The notes under the pieces are model-generated. The model saw nothing but the letters and a program-made list of their open reading frames with translations, was not told the origin of the DNA and did no database searches. A stretch of DNA of 64,000 nucleotides, from assembly GCA_002309715.1 (NCBI GenBank), contig DBXW01000005.1, positions 248,001 to 312,000 of the forward strand, in the 5' to 3' direction. The position numbers were made by a program, and so were the translations under genes. This stretch comes from Candidatus Avelusimicrobium cornigerorum (GTDB taxonomy: Bacteria > Elusimicrobiota > Elusimicrobia > Elusimicrobiales > Elusimicrobiaceae). Positions within the stretch are counted from its first letter, which is position 1. The number at the start of each line of letters is the position of its first letter. Shown here one piece after another: positions 26,639 to 36,304 of this stretch.

Positions 26639-26645
26639 ACAGTGT

Positions 26646-26654
26646 ATAGTAGCA
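26646..26654 (-). promoter_or_regulatory. Extended -10 leaderless promoter of the Cys-rich exported protein
   Basis: Minus-strand TGC-TACTAT, with the box ending at 26646, 7 nt before the ATG at 26638. Confidence 0.45.
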
Positions 26655-26803
26655 AATTTAGGGTACGTGTGGAAAAAATGTCTTCCCAATAAAATGACTA
26701 TAACCGGTACCCGCGCGGTTGTGCGCGCGTTCGGGTTGTATTGCAACAAATGGCCGATTTATGTAAGATATAACCGTATATCCCAATTATAAGGGGGAGG
26801 AGT

Positions 26804-29800
26804 ATGGCTAAAAAAATTTTTTCTTTATTTTCTAAACAAAAATCCGCTTCTTCGGCACTGAAAAGCGTCTCTTCGGAGATGTTGGCCTTTTTGGAAGAGT
26901 TGCCTACGTCCGTGCTTTTGGTGGAAAAAAGCGGTTCTATCGGGTATGTTAATGCGGCAGCCGCTCACTTGTTACAACAAGAAAAATCAGTTCTCATGGG
27001 GCAAGATATAAAAAAGATCTTACACTTGACCGACGAGCAATTCGCCGCTTGGCCGGATAATACTACCAAACACACGGCTTTGGTCGCTCTGCCAAAAGAG
27101 AGGGAGATTTGTTTACAGGCCCTGGCAAAAACCGTATGGGATATGCCATTACTCATGGTTACGTTGGAAGAAACGGCGCCCAAGACAGTAGATTTGACCG
27201 AAGTGTCTGCACAAAGCGTGTTGGACTCTTTCCCGGATGCTATTACCGTACAAGATGAAAATGGGCATTGTTTGTTTTGGAACGCGCAAGCACAAAAACT
27301 TTTTGCCAAAGAGGTAACTCCCGCTGTTGGCAAGATAATTTACCAATTATTTCCTAAAACGTTATCTGCCGTTGTATATGGATTAGACGAAGAGTTTAAA
27401 GCCGGCAAGATGCAGGCTGAGCCGGCGCGCATTTCCTACCAAAAAGATTCCGGACAAACAGGGATGTTGGCTGTTACCAAGAAACAGATACGGGGTAAAA
27501 ACGATAACGAAAGACTTATTATTTCACTGTATGAAGATGCTACCGCCCGTTTGGAACATGAGCAAGATTTAGAGCGAAGCCAAAAATTATTATATGCCGT
27601 ATTGGAAAACATTCCGCTCGGTATTTATACACGCGATTGTGATAAAAAAGTGACATTTATCAACAAACAAGGGTTGTCCATTTTGAACGAAACGCCCAAT
27701 TCGTTAGAAGCCAAGCATGCCTATCAGGCCAAAGAAGAATCAGAAGGATATACCGATCGTGAGAAATTGATTTTGCGAGAAGGAAAAGCGTGTGAATATC
27801 CGGAGGAAGTGTATGTGGATTCTTCCGGTAAAAAGCGGATTGTACACATTATCAAAGCTCCTTTATTTGATGCCGGCCCCAAACCTATGGTGTTAACTAT
27901 CGTAGAGGATATCACAAAACGCTACGAACAGGAACAAGAAGTGCAACGGGCCAATGCCTTTTTATCCGCTATTGTGCAAAACGCGCCGCTCGCTTTGTAT
28001 GCTCGGTCCGAAGATGGACGTATGTTGCTACGTAATAAACAGTGTAATGCATTGTTCGGCGGGGACAGTGCATCCGGACGTTTAGAGCATGAAACAGAGA
28101 AGCAAGTGGAGTTTTACTTCCAACGTGAACGCGATATTTTGCAAAAAGGGGAAACAATGGATATCCCTGAAGAGACTTATATTACTCCTAACGGAGAAAA
28201 GCGGTTGTTGCACTTAGTAAAAGCCCCGGTGCAAGAAAGCCACTGTGTGGTTACTTTGGTGGAAGATATTACGCTTCGCAAAGCGCAAGAACGGGCGCTG
28301 GTGGAATCTAAAAATTTCTTGCAGACGGTGGTGGACCAATTACCGGTTTCGTTATCAGTCAAAAATTACGATGGAAAATATATCTTATGGAATAAGAAAA
28401 GTGAAGAACTTTTCGGTGCTGCTGCTAAAGATGTTATCGGTAAGAGCGCGTACCGCTCGGATCTAAATAAAGAACAAGCCGAGTTTATACGCGAAACGGA
28501 TTTGCGTGTGTTTGAAAGTAAAAAAGAGCAAAATATTCCGCAAGAACTTATTTCTTCGGCCAACGAAGGTATCAAAATTATGCATACCGTTAAAACGCCG
28601 GTATTTAATGAAGACGGTACGCCGAATTGTTTACTGATGGTTTCGGAAGATATTACCGCTAAAACTAAAATGGAAAAACAAATCCGTGAAGCCAGTGATA
28701 AAAACACATTACTTGTGGAAAAAGCCCGCGAAGGGGTGGTAATGGTGGAAGACGGTAAGATTATTTATGCCAATTATGCATTTTGCGAGATGTTGGGCGT
28801 TGATACATTGGAAGAAATAAAGGGCAAAACCTTGTTGGAATTTTCTACGGAAAATCACCGGGTGTTTTTGAAGGAAAAATACGAAGCGGTACGTTCCGGA
28901 GCGGATGACGGTAAAGAGGCCATAGAAGCGCATTTCTTGCGTAAAGACGGCACGAAATTGGAAGCCAAGTTTGTTGTCATGCTAGCCAAATATATGGGGC
29001 GGCGTGTTGTGCTGGGATTTGCCAGTGATATTACTTCGGAAAACCGTGTGCTGCGTGATTTGAAAAACGAGCGGGATAATTTCCGCCGCGCATTTGAAAA
29101 CAGTGTGCTGCCGGCTTTTATCTTGTCGCCACGCGGCTACATCTCTTCTATGAACGAGTCTTGTCGCAAGTTGTTGGGTTTTACTCAAGCCGATAAAAAA
29201 TTCTATCGCAATGTGTATGTCCGCCCTGGCATAGCGTTATCGGTGCGTAAGGCAATGAAGGAAGGCAAATCTGCCCAACTTAATTACACGCTTGATTTTG
29301 ATAAGTTGGCCCAAAAATTCCCCGGTCGTATCACGAAAGAAGGATTGTTAGACTTGTCGGTTTCGTTTGTGCCGTTGTCTAAACGGGATGCTAAAGACGG
29401 CTCTGTAGAAGCGGAATATATGGTTTCGCTTCAATCCAAGGAAGCGGAAACGGCCGCACCGGAGCCGGCAGTTGTTCCGCAAGCACCTGCCGAACCGTTG
29501 CAAGCCCCTCAAGAAGAAATCAAATTTGCCAAAACCGCTGATGCGGCAGAATCATTGCCACCGTTGCCGCCTTTCTTGGCGGCCACTCAAGCCAGACGGC
29601 AAATAGACCGTGTGGTGCTGCCTAACAGCGAGCCGTACGCACTCTGTGATGATAATTTCTTTATTATGGAGTGTAATGAACTGTTCTGTTCGTTGTGCGG
29701 TTTGCAAAAAGATGAACTGACTGGGCAAGACATCCGGCACTTATTTCATCAAGACGAAAAACCGCTTATAGAGCAAGATTTCCAACTGCTTAAAAAAGAA

Positions 29801-31549
29801 GGGAAACTGTCTAACCGGGAATATACCATTAACCTGGGTAGCAGTTTGGAAACGTGCAAAGTGCGATTGATGGCCGTAAAAGAAGAAGAACACGGCGGTT
29901 ACTTATTTGTGCTACACAGTTTGGCGTTTCATGGGCAAATTATGAAAATCTTGGAAGAACGTTCGGCCCACTACAATGCCTTAAACAGTGCTACCAATGG
30001 GGCCGTGCTTCGGGTAGATTTTGAAAACGGCAAATTAGGTACGTTGGAACAACTAAATAATTGGCTTTCTGCCAAAACGGGGTATCTGCACGAAGAATTA
30101 GCCAAAATGTCTTTGGGTGAATTATTTGCAGAACCCGAGAGCGAACAGCCTATGTTGGCGTTTACACTCACTAACGCAGAAAAGCAATTGGCAACTACGG
30201 GGAAGGCCTCTTTTGTATTGCCGTTGCGTAAGAAAGATGGGCAGGTTTTCCAGGCCCAAGTAACCTTATCTGCCATGGACATACCGATGCGTCACGATAT
30301 ATTGGCGGTAATTACGGATTTAAGTGCCCAACAGGAATCGTTGGGGCTTGTTTCCCGCGAAGCGCAGGAACTTTCCGGTTTGCGTCAAATGTTGCCGGGA
30401 TTATATTTGCGCGTAGATGAGAACGGTACGGTGCTGGAAGTGTCCTCTAATTTGCTAGGTTTGAATAATGATCAGGCACAAGCCCAATTCTTGAGAAAAA
30501 CGCCAGACATGTTTTGGCCGAAAGAAGCCGCTGACCGGGCCTTGTTTATGACCAAGGAAGCGTTGGGCGTTCATACTACTTCCAATTTCTCTTTTGAGTG
30601 GCCTAGGGAAGGATACTCCGGTTATTATGAAGCGGATGTGATTCCGTTAGAAAATATGCCTCAAGCCGTAATATGGGTAAGAGATGCGTCAGAAAAACGT
30701 GTTTACGATAACCGTTTGCATGAGTTATATCACATGTTTGAGCAAACCGGCCTGACGATTACCGAACAGGTAGACCGAATTTTGGAAATGGGTAAACAAT
30801 TCTTCCAAGCCCAAGTCGGTTTTGTGTTACGTTTTCAGCAACGTAAATCCCGTTTGGAAAGCGTGGTGTTATACACATCCGACAATCCGTTCTCTATTGA
30901 ACGGCATATGGAATTTCCGGTAGAGGAATGTTTGCGTGATGTGTTAGACGGTTCTTTGACCTTGCTGCCTGATTTAGAAGGCCTTTCGTGTACGCATTGT
31001 ATACACCGAGAGAAGAAATTAGGCGCTTTGTTGGCCGCTCCGTTAGTTGTGGATGGAAAAATAGAAGGTGCTTTATGTTTTGCTTCCGCTACGGCGCGCG
31101 GTCGGTTTGATGTAGGGGCGGAAGAACTGTTGGGGCTTATGGCCCGGCTGCTTGGTTTGCGCATAGAATTGCGCCAGGCGGACAAAATGTTGGGTGCAGC
31201 CAGCCGCGTTTTTACGCGCACGTTGGATGAAGTACAAGTTCCGGCTTTGCGGTTAGATCCGGATTTTACCGTTACGCACGTCAATGATGCTTTTTCTCAA
31301 TGGAGCGGTCGCACCAGAAGCAGCCTGTTGGGCAGAGACTTGTTCCAGGAAGTTTCCCGTTATGGGGAAACGGCCCGGCGTTCGTTGCAATCCTTATCGG
31401 AAAAATCATCCGGATATGATTCGTTTGTGATTAAAATGGATATCTTGCTACCTACCGGTATTTACCAAGAAACATCTTGGGATGTGTTCCTTTGCAAAAA
31501 CACAGAGGGGAACGACGACGGATATGTACTAGTGTCTAAATCCCGATAA
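26804..31549 (+). CDS. Giant multi-PAS/GAF cytoplasmic sensory protein without output domain
   Basis: 1,581 residues with no signal peptide or membrane helix. I read about eleven PAS domains by their repeated starts (for example LEELPTSVLLVEKSGSIGYVN near 30; LENIPLGIYTRDCDKKVTFIN near 267; VDQLPVSLSVKNYDGKYILWN near 509; VEKAREGVVMVEDGKIIYANY near 636). Repeats 3-5 are closest to each other. A Pro/Ala/Glu linker lies near 890-930, a GAF domain near 1310-1450 containing CTHCIH, and a last PAS at about 1470-1581. No HisKA, HATPase, GGDEF, EAL, methyl-accepting or HTH domain is visible and neighbours do not supply one. Strong ribosome binding site GGGGGAGGAG. Likely a scaffold or partner-dependent sensor (inference). 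Confidence 0.85.
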   Translation: MAKKIFSLFSKQKSASSALKSVSSEMLAFLEELPTSVLLVEKSGSIGYVNAAAAHLLQQEKSVLMGQDIKKILHLTDEQFAAWPDNTTKHTALVALPKEREICLQALAKTVWDMPLLMVTLEETAPKTVDLTEVSAQSVLDSFPDAITVQDENGHCLFWNAQAQKLFAKEVTPAVGKIIYQLFPKTLSAVVYGLDEEFKAGKMQAEPARISYQKDSGQTGMLAVTKKQIRGKNDNERLIISLYEDATARLEHEQDLERSQKLLYAVLENIPLGIYTRDCDKKVTFINKQGLSILNETPNSLEAKHAYQAKEESEGYTDREKLILREGKACEYPEEVYVDSSGKKRIVHIIKAPLFDAGPKPMVLTIVEDITKRYEQEQEVQRANAFLSAIVQNAPLALYARSEDGRMLLRNKQCNALFGGDSASGRLEHETEKQVEFYFQRERDILQKGETMDIPEETYITPNGEKRLLHLVKAPVQESHCVVTLVEDITLRKAQERALVESKNFLQTVVDQLPVSLSVKNYDGKYILWNKKSEELFGAAAKDVIGKSAYRSDLNKEQAEFIRETDLRVFESKKEQNIPQELISSANEGIKIMHTVKTPVFNEDGTPNCLLMVSEDITAKTKMEKQIREASDKNTLLVEKAREGVVMVEDGKIIYANYAFCEMLGVDTLEEIKGKTLLEFSTENHRVFLKEKYEAVRSGADDGKEAIEAHFLRKDGTKLEAKFVVMLAKYMGRRVVLGFASDITSENRVLRDLKNERDNFRRAFENSVLPAFILSPRGYISSMNESCRKLLGFTQADKKFYRNVYVRPGIALSVRKAMKEGKSAQLNYTLDFDKLAQKFPGRITKEGLLDLSVSFVPLSKRDAKDGSVEAEYMVSLQSKEAETAAPEPAVVPQAPAEPLQAPQEEIKFAKTADAAESLPPLPPFLAATQARRQIDRVVLPNSEPYALCDDNFFIMECNELFCSLCGLQKDELTGQDIRHLFHQDEKPLIEQDFQLLKKEGKLSNREYTINLGSSLETCKVRLMAVKEEEHGGYLFVLHSLAFHGQIMKILEERSAHYNALNSATNGAVLRVDFENGKLGTLEQLNNWLSAKTGYLHEELAKMSLGELFAEPESEQPMLAFTLTNAEKQLATTGKASFVLPLRKKDGQVFQAQVTLSAMDIPMRHDILAVITDLSAQQESLGLVSREAQELSGLRQMLPGLYLRVDENGTVLEVSSNLLGLNNDQAQAQFLRKTPDMFWPKEAADRALFMTKEALGVHTTSNFSFEWPREGYSGYYEADVIPLENMPQAVIWVRDASEKRVYDNRLHELYHMFEQTGLTITEQVDRILEMGKQFFQAQVGFVLRFQQRKSRLESVVLYTSDNPFSIERHMEFPVEECLRDVLDGSLTLLPDLEGLSCTHCIHREKKLGALLAAPLVVDGKIEGALCFASATARGRFDVGAEELLGLMARLLGLRIELRQADKMLGAASRVFTRTLDEVQVPALRLDPDFTVTHVNDAFSQWSGRTRSSLLGRDLFQEVSRYGETARRSLQSLSEKSSGYDSFVIKMDILLPTGIYQETSWDVFLCKNTEGNDDGYVLVSKSR

Positions 31550-31578
31550 AAGCACATACTTGAACGGAAACGCTATTT

Positions 31579-31611
31579 AACTCGCCGACTTGTAAAGTTA
31601 AGCGGCGAGTT
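31579..31611. terminator. Hairpin between convergent genes
   Basis: 9-bp stem AACTCGCCG / CGGCGAGTT around a 15-nt loop, with a weak U-tract. It lies between the PAS protein gene and the minus-strand exported protein gene. Confidence 0.5.
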
Positions 31612-31612
31612 A

Positions 31613-33628
31613 TTATTTATATAATCTCCAATAGCCTGTTTCACGTAACCAAACCTTTAATACGTCGTCTTGGGGATAGGAATTCCACACACGATAAAGC
31701 ATTTGAGCCAGTGCTACCTCTTGAGCCTCTTGGCGGGTATATTCATTGGGTTTTAACAACTTCCCGTCTCTGAAAATTCTAGTCCGCGGTAATAAACCGT
31801 TGTGTTTTTCCCTAAAAAGTTCCAATTTTTGTTTGATTAGTTCCGAGTTCGGTCTTGCCATAGCCGGAGCACTTTCCCACAATTCAAGCAAATCTTGGTA
31901 AGTTTGACTGCCGGGATCGCCTTGTTTTAGCGCGGTAGAAACTTGTTGGTGTAACTTTAGTTCCTCTTTGTCTAAAATAGATAAATCTTTTTTTGCTTGA
32001 TGAACTTGCCCGCGCGGACGGCGGAGATTTTCCTTAATAAAAGCGGATAACTCCCGGGATAATTGGGGAAAATTAAAAATGATCTCCGGTTCCGGAGCCA
32101 GTTTGGGTTCCGGTTTAGGTTCCGGTTTAGGTTTTTGTTTTTTCCCATATAACAAACTTTTTATACCGCGTATAACCAGATCCTTTGGATTACCGTCTTG
32201 AAGAACCTCTTTGACACGTGTGGCTAACGCCAGTTCGGCCAATTCGTATTGGGATAATTTTGTTAGGTCTGCATTGTGTCTGAGGCGTGGCTTTCGGTTA
32301 TAGGCCTTTCTAAAAGCAGACAGACGGTCCAACACTTGTTCCGGGGTTACCAACGCATCTAACATCTCTTGTTCAAGGTCGTAGACGGTTTGGGCTTGTT
32401 GGACTTGTCGGGACTCAAGGTCACGGTATATTTGGTTAATGGCTTGTACTTCCGGGCTGTTGACATCATAATTATTTAAGATGTTTTGCACACGCGTAGC
32501 CAGAGTGGATTCATCTTGGGCCCCTTTGGCAAAACTGACACGCGGCTTATGCCCGTTTGTTTCTACAAATTCTTTTAAATTTTCTAACGTGATTTTATTG
32601 AATGTTTGAAAAATGGAAGAAGAAACATCCAAGTGTTCGGCTATTTGCCGGCAGGTTCGTGCGTTGGACAAGCGGGCATCAACACTTTGCCTTAAATCAA
32701 GCCAAAAATCAGTGGTGATTTTACCGGCGTCTTCCTGCAGTAAGTTGTAGGGATTGTATTGTTGTAAGAAACGGCTTGTGTTTTCGGATAAAGTCACCGG
32801 TTCTGCGGCGACTCTTCTTTCCACGTCAATATCCAGAGTCACCTTGGCTTGATCCATATATTCTTTAATTTGTTTCCATTGGGCAGCCAATTTAACATAT
32901 TTGCCTTCGGGTGTTTTTTCCAATAATCGTATTTTGGCCAGGGATTCCACTTCCTCGTAACGGCCCAAGTTGATAAGTGCGCGCGTGGCAATCAAATCAC
33001 TTATACCGGCAAGTTCTGCGTGAAATTGGCTTGCCGTATTTATAATGGCTTTCGCATCTTGCGCATTGCCAAATAGCCCTAAATCGGTAATGAGCGCCAT
33101 GGCCTTTCCCCATTTGCGTAAGGAAAAGGGTTCCTTGTCCAGTTTTATTAAACGCGTGCGATAATAGGAAGTGGCATCGTGAAGTTGAAAAGTGGAAGGG
33201 AGAAATTTTTCTTCCAATACCTGTTCGGGGAATCCAATCAAATAAAATTCATCTTGTTCTTTTGTGCCTTGAAAAGAAGGGCGCCCGTCCGTGTTTGTCA
33301 AAATATCTTTGACTTTTTGTTTAGGAATAAACCGTTCGGTTTGTGAGAATAAAATTGTTTTTTCCGGCCAGGATAAAGCGGCTGTTTCGGCAATTTTTTC
33401 TTGGGAAACAACCCAGCGTTCAATTTGAGCGGCGCGCGAAAAAGAGGTGGCTTGCGGTACTAACAATTCTTTTTCAAAAACATTAAAAAAACCTTTGGTC
33501 CCTTTGTCCAACTCATTTAGTTTGCTGATATTTTTTACTACGCCTCTCATATAGAAACCTTGGGCAACTGCGGGAGTAGCGCTCATTAGGCTGACAATTC
33601 CCAGACAAATTCCTATTATTCTTTTCAT
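31613..33628 (-). CDS. Exported protein with four degenerate C-terminal repeats, function unknown
   Basis: 671 residues. Signal peptide MKRIIGICLGIVSLMSATPAVAQ. The N-terminal 340 residues are mostly helical and unrecognised. From about 348 to 661 there are four roughly 55-65-residue repeats at 348-402, 434-493, 524-584 and 598-661. Each starts with a helix ending F-x-x-x-N-x-x-x-PR (FVETNGHKPR, FRKAYNRKPR, FIKENLRRPR, FREKHNGLLPR) and has an LAxRV-like second helix. A KPKPEPKPEPK linker separates repeats 2 and 3. The pattern faintly recalls helicase-associated helical repeats but no family is claimed. The promoter carries the shared 15-mer motif; ribosome binding site GAGGAG. Confidence 0.75.
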   Translation of the reverse strand: MKRIIGICLGIVSLMSATPAVAQGFYMRGVVKNISKLNELDKGTKGFFNVFEKELLVPQATSFSRAAQIERWVVSQEKIAETAALSWPEKTILFSQTERFIPKQKVKDILTNTDGRPSFQGTKEQDEFYLIGFPEQVLEEKFLPSTFQLHDATSYYRTRLIKLDKEPFSLRKWGKAMALITDLGLFGNAQDAKAIINTASQFHAELAGISDLIATRALINLGRYEEVESLAKIRLLEKTPEGKYVKLAAQWKQIKEYMDQAKVTLDIDVERRVAAEPVTLSENTSRFLQQYNPYNLLQEDAGKITTDFWLDLRQSVDARLSNARTCRQIAEHLDVSSSIFQTFNKITLENLKEFVETNGHKPRVSFAKGAQDESTLATRVQNILNNYDVNSPEVQAINQIYRDLESRQVQQAQTVYDLEQEMLDALVTPEQVLDRLSAFRKAYNRKPRLRHNADLTKLSQYELAELALATRVKEVLQDGNPKDLVIRGIKSLLYGKKQKPKPEPKPEPKLAPEPEIIFNFPQLSRELSAFIKENLRRPRGQVHQAKKDLSILDKEELKLHQQVSTALKQGDPGSQTYQDLLELWESAPAMARPNSELIKQKLELFREKHNGLLPRTRIFRDGKLLKPNEYTRQEAQEVALAQMLYRVWNSYPQDDVLKVWLRETGYWRLYK

Positions 33629-33669
33629 TTTTATAACTCCTCTTATCTCAAAAAATCCTATCTTTATTT

Positions 33670-33713
33670 ATTGTAAAATTATTGTTTTTTGTAACACAAG
33701 GACCAAAAGACCT
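33670..33713 (-). promoter_or_regulatory. Promoter with the 15-mer motif (copy B)
   Basis: Minus strand: AGGTCTTTTGGTCCT (33713-33699) running into -35-like TTGTGT (33699-33694). An 18-bp spacer and -10 TACAAT (33675-33670) follow, ahead of the exported repeat protein gene starting at 33628. Confidence 0.55.
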
Positions 33714-33764
33714 ATTTTTCCGGGTATTTAATACCTAGAAAATCAGGGGTGCAAACGGTATGTT

Positions 33765-34193
33765 TTAACGGGTGCCTGTGCTGCCGAAGCCACCCTCTCC
33801 GCGGGTGGTTTCACTCAAGGTTTGTGCTTCTTCAAAAGAAGGATACAACGTCGGAAGTACGACAAGTTGCGCAACTTTTTGCCCGGCTTCAAAAACAAAT
33901 TCGGTATCGTTTAAATTATACATACAAACAATCAATTCCCCGCGGTAGGGCGCGTCCACGAGCCCGGCCATGGCCTTAATACCTTTACTTTCAACGGAAC
34001 TTTTACCCCAAATCACACCGGACGTCTGTTCCGGCAACTCCACACAAACCCCGGTATGTACGTGCGTAACAGCATGGGGGGGAAGAACAGTGCGTGTAAG
34101 AGCAAACAAATCGGCCCCGGAATCTGTGGGATGCGCACGCAGGGGAATCTTGGCTTGGGGATCTAATTTTTTTACTTTAATTACGTTAGACAT
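33765..34193 (-). CDS. dut: dUTP diphosphatase (dUTPase)
   Basis: 142 residues. Hydrolyses dUTP to dUMP, keeping uracil out of DNA and feeding thymidylate synthesis. All five trimeric-dUTPase motifs are seen: TDSGADL, GKSSVESKGI, GLVDAPYRGELIV with the catalytic Asp, GQKVAQLVVLP, and the C-terminal RGEGGFGSTG. Motif 2 usually reads RSS rather than KSS. It lies 7 nt after the HEAT-repeat gene on the same strand and is probably co-transcribed, although no functional link is evident. Confidence 0.95.
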   Translation of the reverse strand: MSNVIKVKKLDPQAKIPLRAHPTDSGADLFALTRTVLPPHAVTHVHTGVCVELPEQTSGVIWGKSSVESKGIKAMAGLVDAPYRGELIVCMYNLNDTEFVFEAGQKVAQLVVLPTLYPSFEEAQTLSETTRGEGGFGSTGTR

Positions 34194-34200
34194 AAATTTT

Positions 34201-35241
34201 TTACTCCATCAATTTTTCAATTTGGCGCAACGCATTTTGCGCATAAGTTTGTTCGTCAGGTGTACCGGAGTTGGCCAATGCTTTTAGCGGTGCAATCAGG
34301 CTTTTAAGCAAGTGGATATCAAATGCCCGGTCCGACGAATAAGCAAATGCATCCGGGTTAGAAAGCACATTTGCCATATAGGCCGCTGCACGGGCGGCGT
34401 TGATATGGGCTTGCGTGTTCGTGCTTAAAAGATTTTGGCGTAACGCATCTATCGCGTTCCCGGTCATAAAGCCAAGTGCCAAGGCGCACGTGTTTGCGTA
34501 CGGAGTAGTATGTTTTTTGCGAAGTCCGGCAGTCACTTCAGCCAAGGTGTTTTCCCGTTGGGATGCTAACCCTGTTGCAATGGCGGCTTGTACGGAAGAG
34601 GCGGTTTCTTTTTTTGCCATTTTTAAGAGTTGTTTGGCGGAGTTTGGTGTATGCAAAGTCCCCAGCCAAGTGGCGGCGGCGGCGCGGATTTGTTCATCCG
34701 TAGAAGCAGACGCTTGCTTGAGTGCTTTAAAGGGCGTTTTTTCCGAGCCGTTTAATACGTTCATCGCCCGCGACGCAAAGGCCGGATCAAAAATATAAAG
34801 TCGTACGATATCTTGTGTGTGAGAGGTGTCTTGCGGGTGAATAATGGCGTACGCGGCAGCGGCATAGGCACGCAGTACCGGATCTTTGCCGGTAAGCGCC
34901 TCTTGTAAAACAGGCGTTAATTCTTCGTGTACTTCCCCCATTGCGGTAATAATAACCGCGGCAAAAGTTTGGCGCAAAGCATCCGTAGAGCGCATTAAAA
35001 TGCTGAAAAGTGCAGGTTGTTGAACTTTGGCAGGGGGCGTTTTGACTAAACTTGCCCCGGCGGCAAAAATGATTTCCGGATTTTTGGAAGTACGGAACAG
35101 TTGTAATACTTTTTGGTTTTCTGCGGCGGTGCGGTTGTTTTTTTGCAAAACGGGCATCACACGGTTTAACGCAGAAGGGCCGGCTTGCGCCACTCCCAGA
35201 CAAACGGCTAGCAAAGCGATGGTTGATAATAATTTTTTCAT
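34201..35241 (-). CDS. Exported HEAT-like repeat protein
   Basis: 346 residues. Signal peptide MKKLLSTIALLAVCLGVAQA, then alpha-helical repeats of about 30-35 residues across the whole chain, with Ala-rich helix pairs typical of HEAT repeats (for example AAAATWLGTLHTPNSAKQLL, AAIATGLASQRENTL). Such proteins are protein-protein interaction scaffolds; partner and role are unknown, presumably in the periplasm. Ribosome binding site AGAGGA and a TATAAT further upstream indicate an ordinary leadered promoter. First gene of a pair with dut. Confidence 0.8.
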   Translation of the reverse strand: MKKLLSTIALLAVCLGVAQAGPSALNRVMPVLQKNNRTAAENQKVLQLFRTSKNPEIIFAAGASLVKTPPAKVQQPALFSILMRSTDALRQTFAAVIITAMGEVHEELTPVLQEALTGKDPVLRAYAAAAYAIIHPQDTSHTQDIVRLYIFDPAFASRAMNVLNGSEKTPFKALKQASASTDEQIRAAAATWLGTLHTPNSAKQLLKMAKKETASSVQAAIATGLASQRENTLAEVTAGLRKKHTTPYANTCALALGFMTGNAIDALRQNLLSTNTQAHINAARAAAYMANVLSNPDAFAYSSDRAFDIHLLKSLIAPLKALANSGTPDEQTYAQNALRQIEKLME

Positions 35242-35320
35242 ATAAATCCTCTTTTTACTATTATACCATTTATTAAAGAGCCATTTCTTACGATAATACT
35301 AGTCAGAGTCCGCCCGCAAA

Positions 35321-35329
35321 TGCTACAAT
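35321..35329 (+). promoter_or_regulatory. Extended -10 leaderless promoter of the esterase-like gene
   Basis: TGC-TACAAT ending 6 nt before the ATG at 35336; no ribosome binding site. Confidence 0.55.
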
Positions 35330-35335
35330 AAAACT

Positions 35336-36304
35336 ATGAAAAAATGGATATTACTTTTCGTTTTAACGGTTTTTTCTTCTCTTTTATTTGCCGAAGAAGA
35401 AACTTTGCTATTTACTCACCCCGGACGCGAAACGGTTGTCAATTTTCCCTCGGCTTCTTTAGGAAATAAATATACGGTATCGTTTTTCTTGCCGGAAGAT
35501 TTTGTGCCGATGAGCAAAAGTTATCCGGTGGTGGTGATGTTGGGGCTCGTGCCCAAAGATGATGCGTCGGCCGTTGCCGCGTATCAAAAAAATAATCCGG
35601 CGATTGTAGTCGGCATCAATTTTACCGAAGAAGATTACACTCAAAAATCTGCCCAAATTAAAGATTTTCTTACCCGGGAATTGTTCCCGTATTTGGATAC
35701 AAACTATTTAACGAAAACCGGTCCGCAAAACCGTATTTTAGCGGTGCGGGGCGAAGGTGCCGCGGCTATTGCATTGCGGGCGGTGAATCACCCGGAAGTA
35801 TTTGGGGCTTTGGCCTTGATTAACCCCGGCAATGTGTGGGAACAAACCGCGTTGCCGCTCGTACGTACGCTGGTAATCGGCACTCAGGAAGAATTGGCCC
35901 TGGCACAAGCGGCACTTGAGCGCGGCGGCAAAACGTATGGGGCTGACTTTGCGATGCGATATGCACCGCAAGGTAGCGTGTGGTTTGACGGTGTGGATAC
36001 GCAATACTTATGGGCGCCGGCCAATCAGGTAGCCGTGAAATATCTTAAAGCAGACGTATCAAGAAAATTTATATCACTGGCCAAAACAGATGAAGTTGCT
36101 TTGCGGGTATGGGCGGTATTAAACAATGAGGGACTTTTTCATTACGTGCCGCCAACTTTACGGATTAGCCCGCCGTTCTTGTTTTGGGATTCTCAACAAG
36201 GCACATTGCGGCCGTTGTCCGGTGCTACCGCCGGCAAGGTTCGTATCGGCAATGTTGTGGATAAACCGGTCTTTGCGGTTAAAATTAGGCTGAAAAAACA
36301 ATAA
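35336..36304 (+). CDS. Exported esterase-like alpha/beta protein, catalytic Ser apparently lost
   Basis: 322 residues. Signal peptide MKKWILLFVLTVFSSLLFA. The fold resembles secreted putative esterases (esterase D/enterochelin esterase type): YTVSFFLPEDF, YPVVVMLG, FLTRELFPYLDTNY, then the elbow region ending HPEVFGALALINPGN. Where the family has GxSxGG this protein has RGEGAA, putting Glu140 at the nucleophile position, and no clear late His motif is seen. It is therefore probably a binding protein or pseudoenzyme; this rests on a by-eye alignment. Single gene, followed by the candidate replication origin. Confidence 0.7.
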   Translation: MKKWILLFVLTVFSSLLFAEEETLLFTHPGRETVVNFPSASLGNKYTVSFFLPEDFVPMSKSYPVVVMLGLVPKDDASAVAAYQKNNPAIVVGINFTEEDYTQKSAQIKDFLTRELFPYLDTNYLTKTGPQNRILAVRGEGAAAIALRAVNHPEVFGALALINPGNVWEQTALPLVRTLVIGTQEELALAQAALERGGKTYGADFAMRYAPQGSVWFDGVDTQYLWAPANQVAVKYLKADVSRKFISLAKTDEVALRVWAVLNNEGLFHYVPPTLRISPPFLFWDSQQGTLRPLSGATAGKVRIGNVVDKPVFAVKIRLKKQ

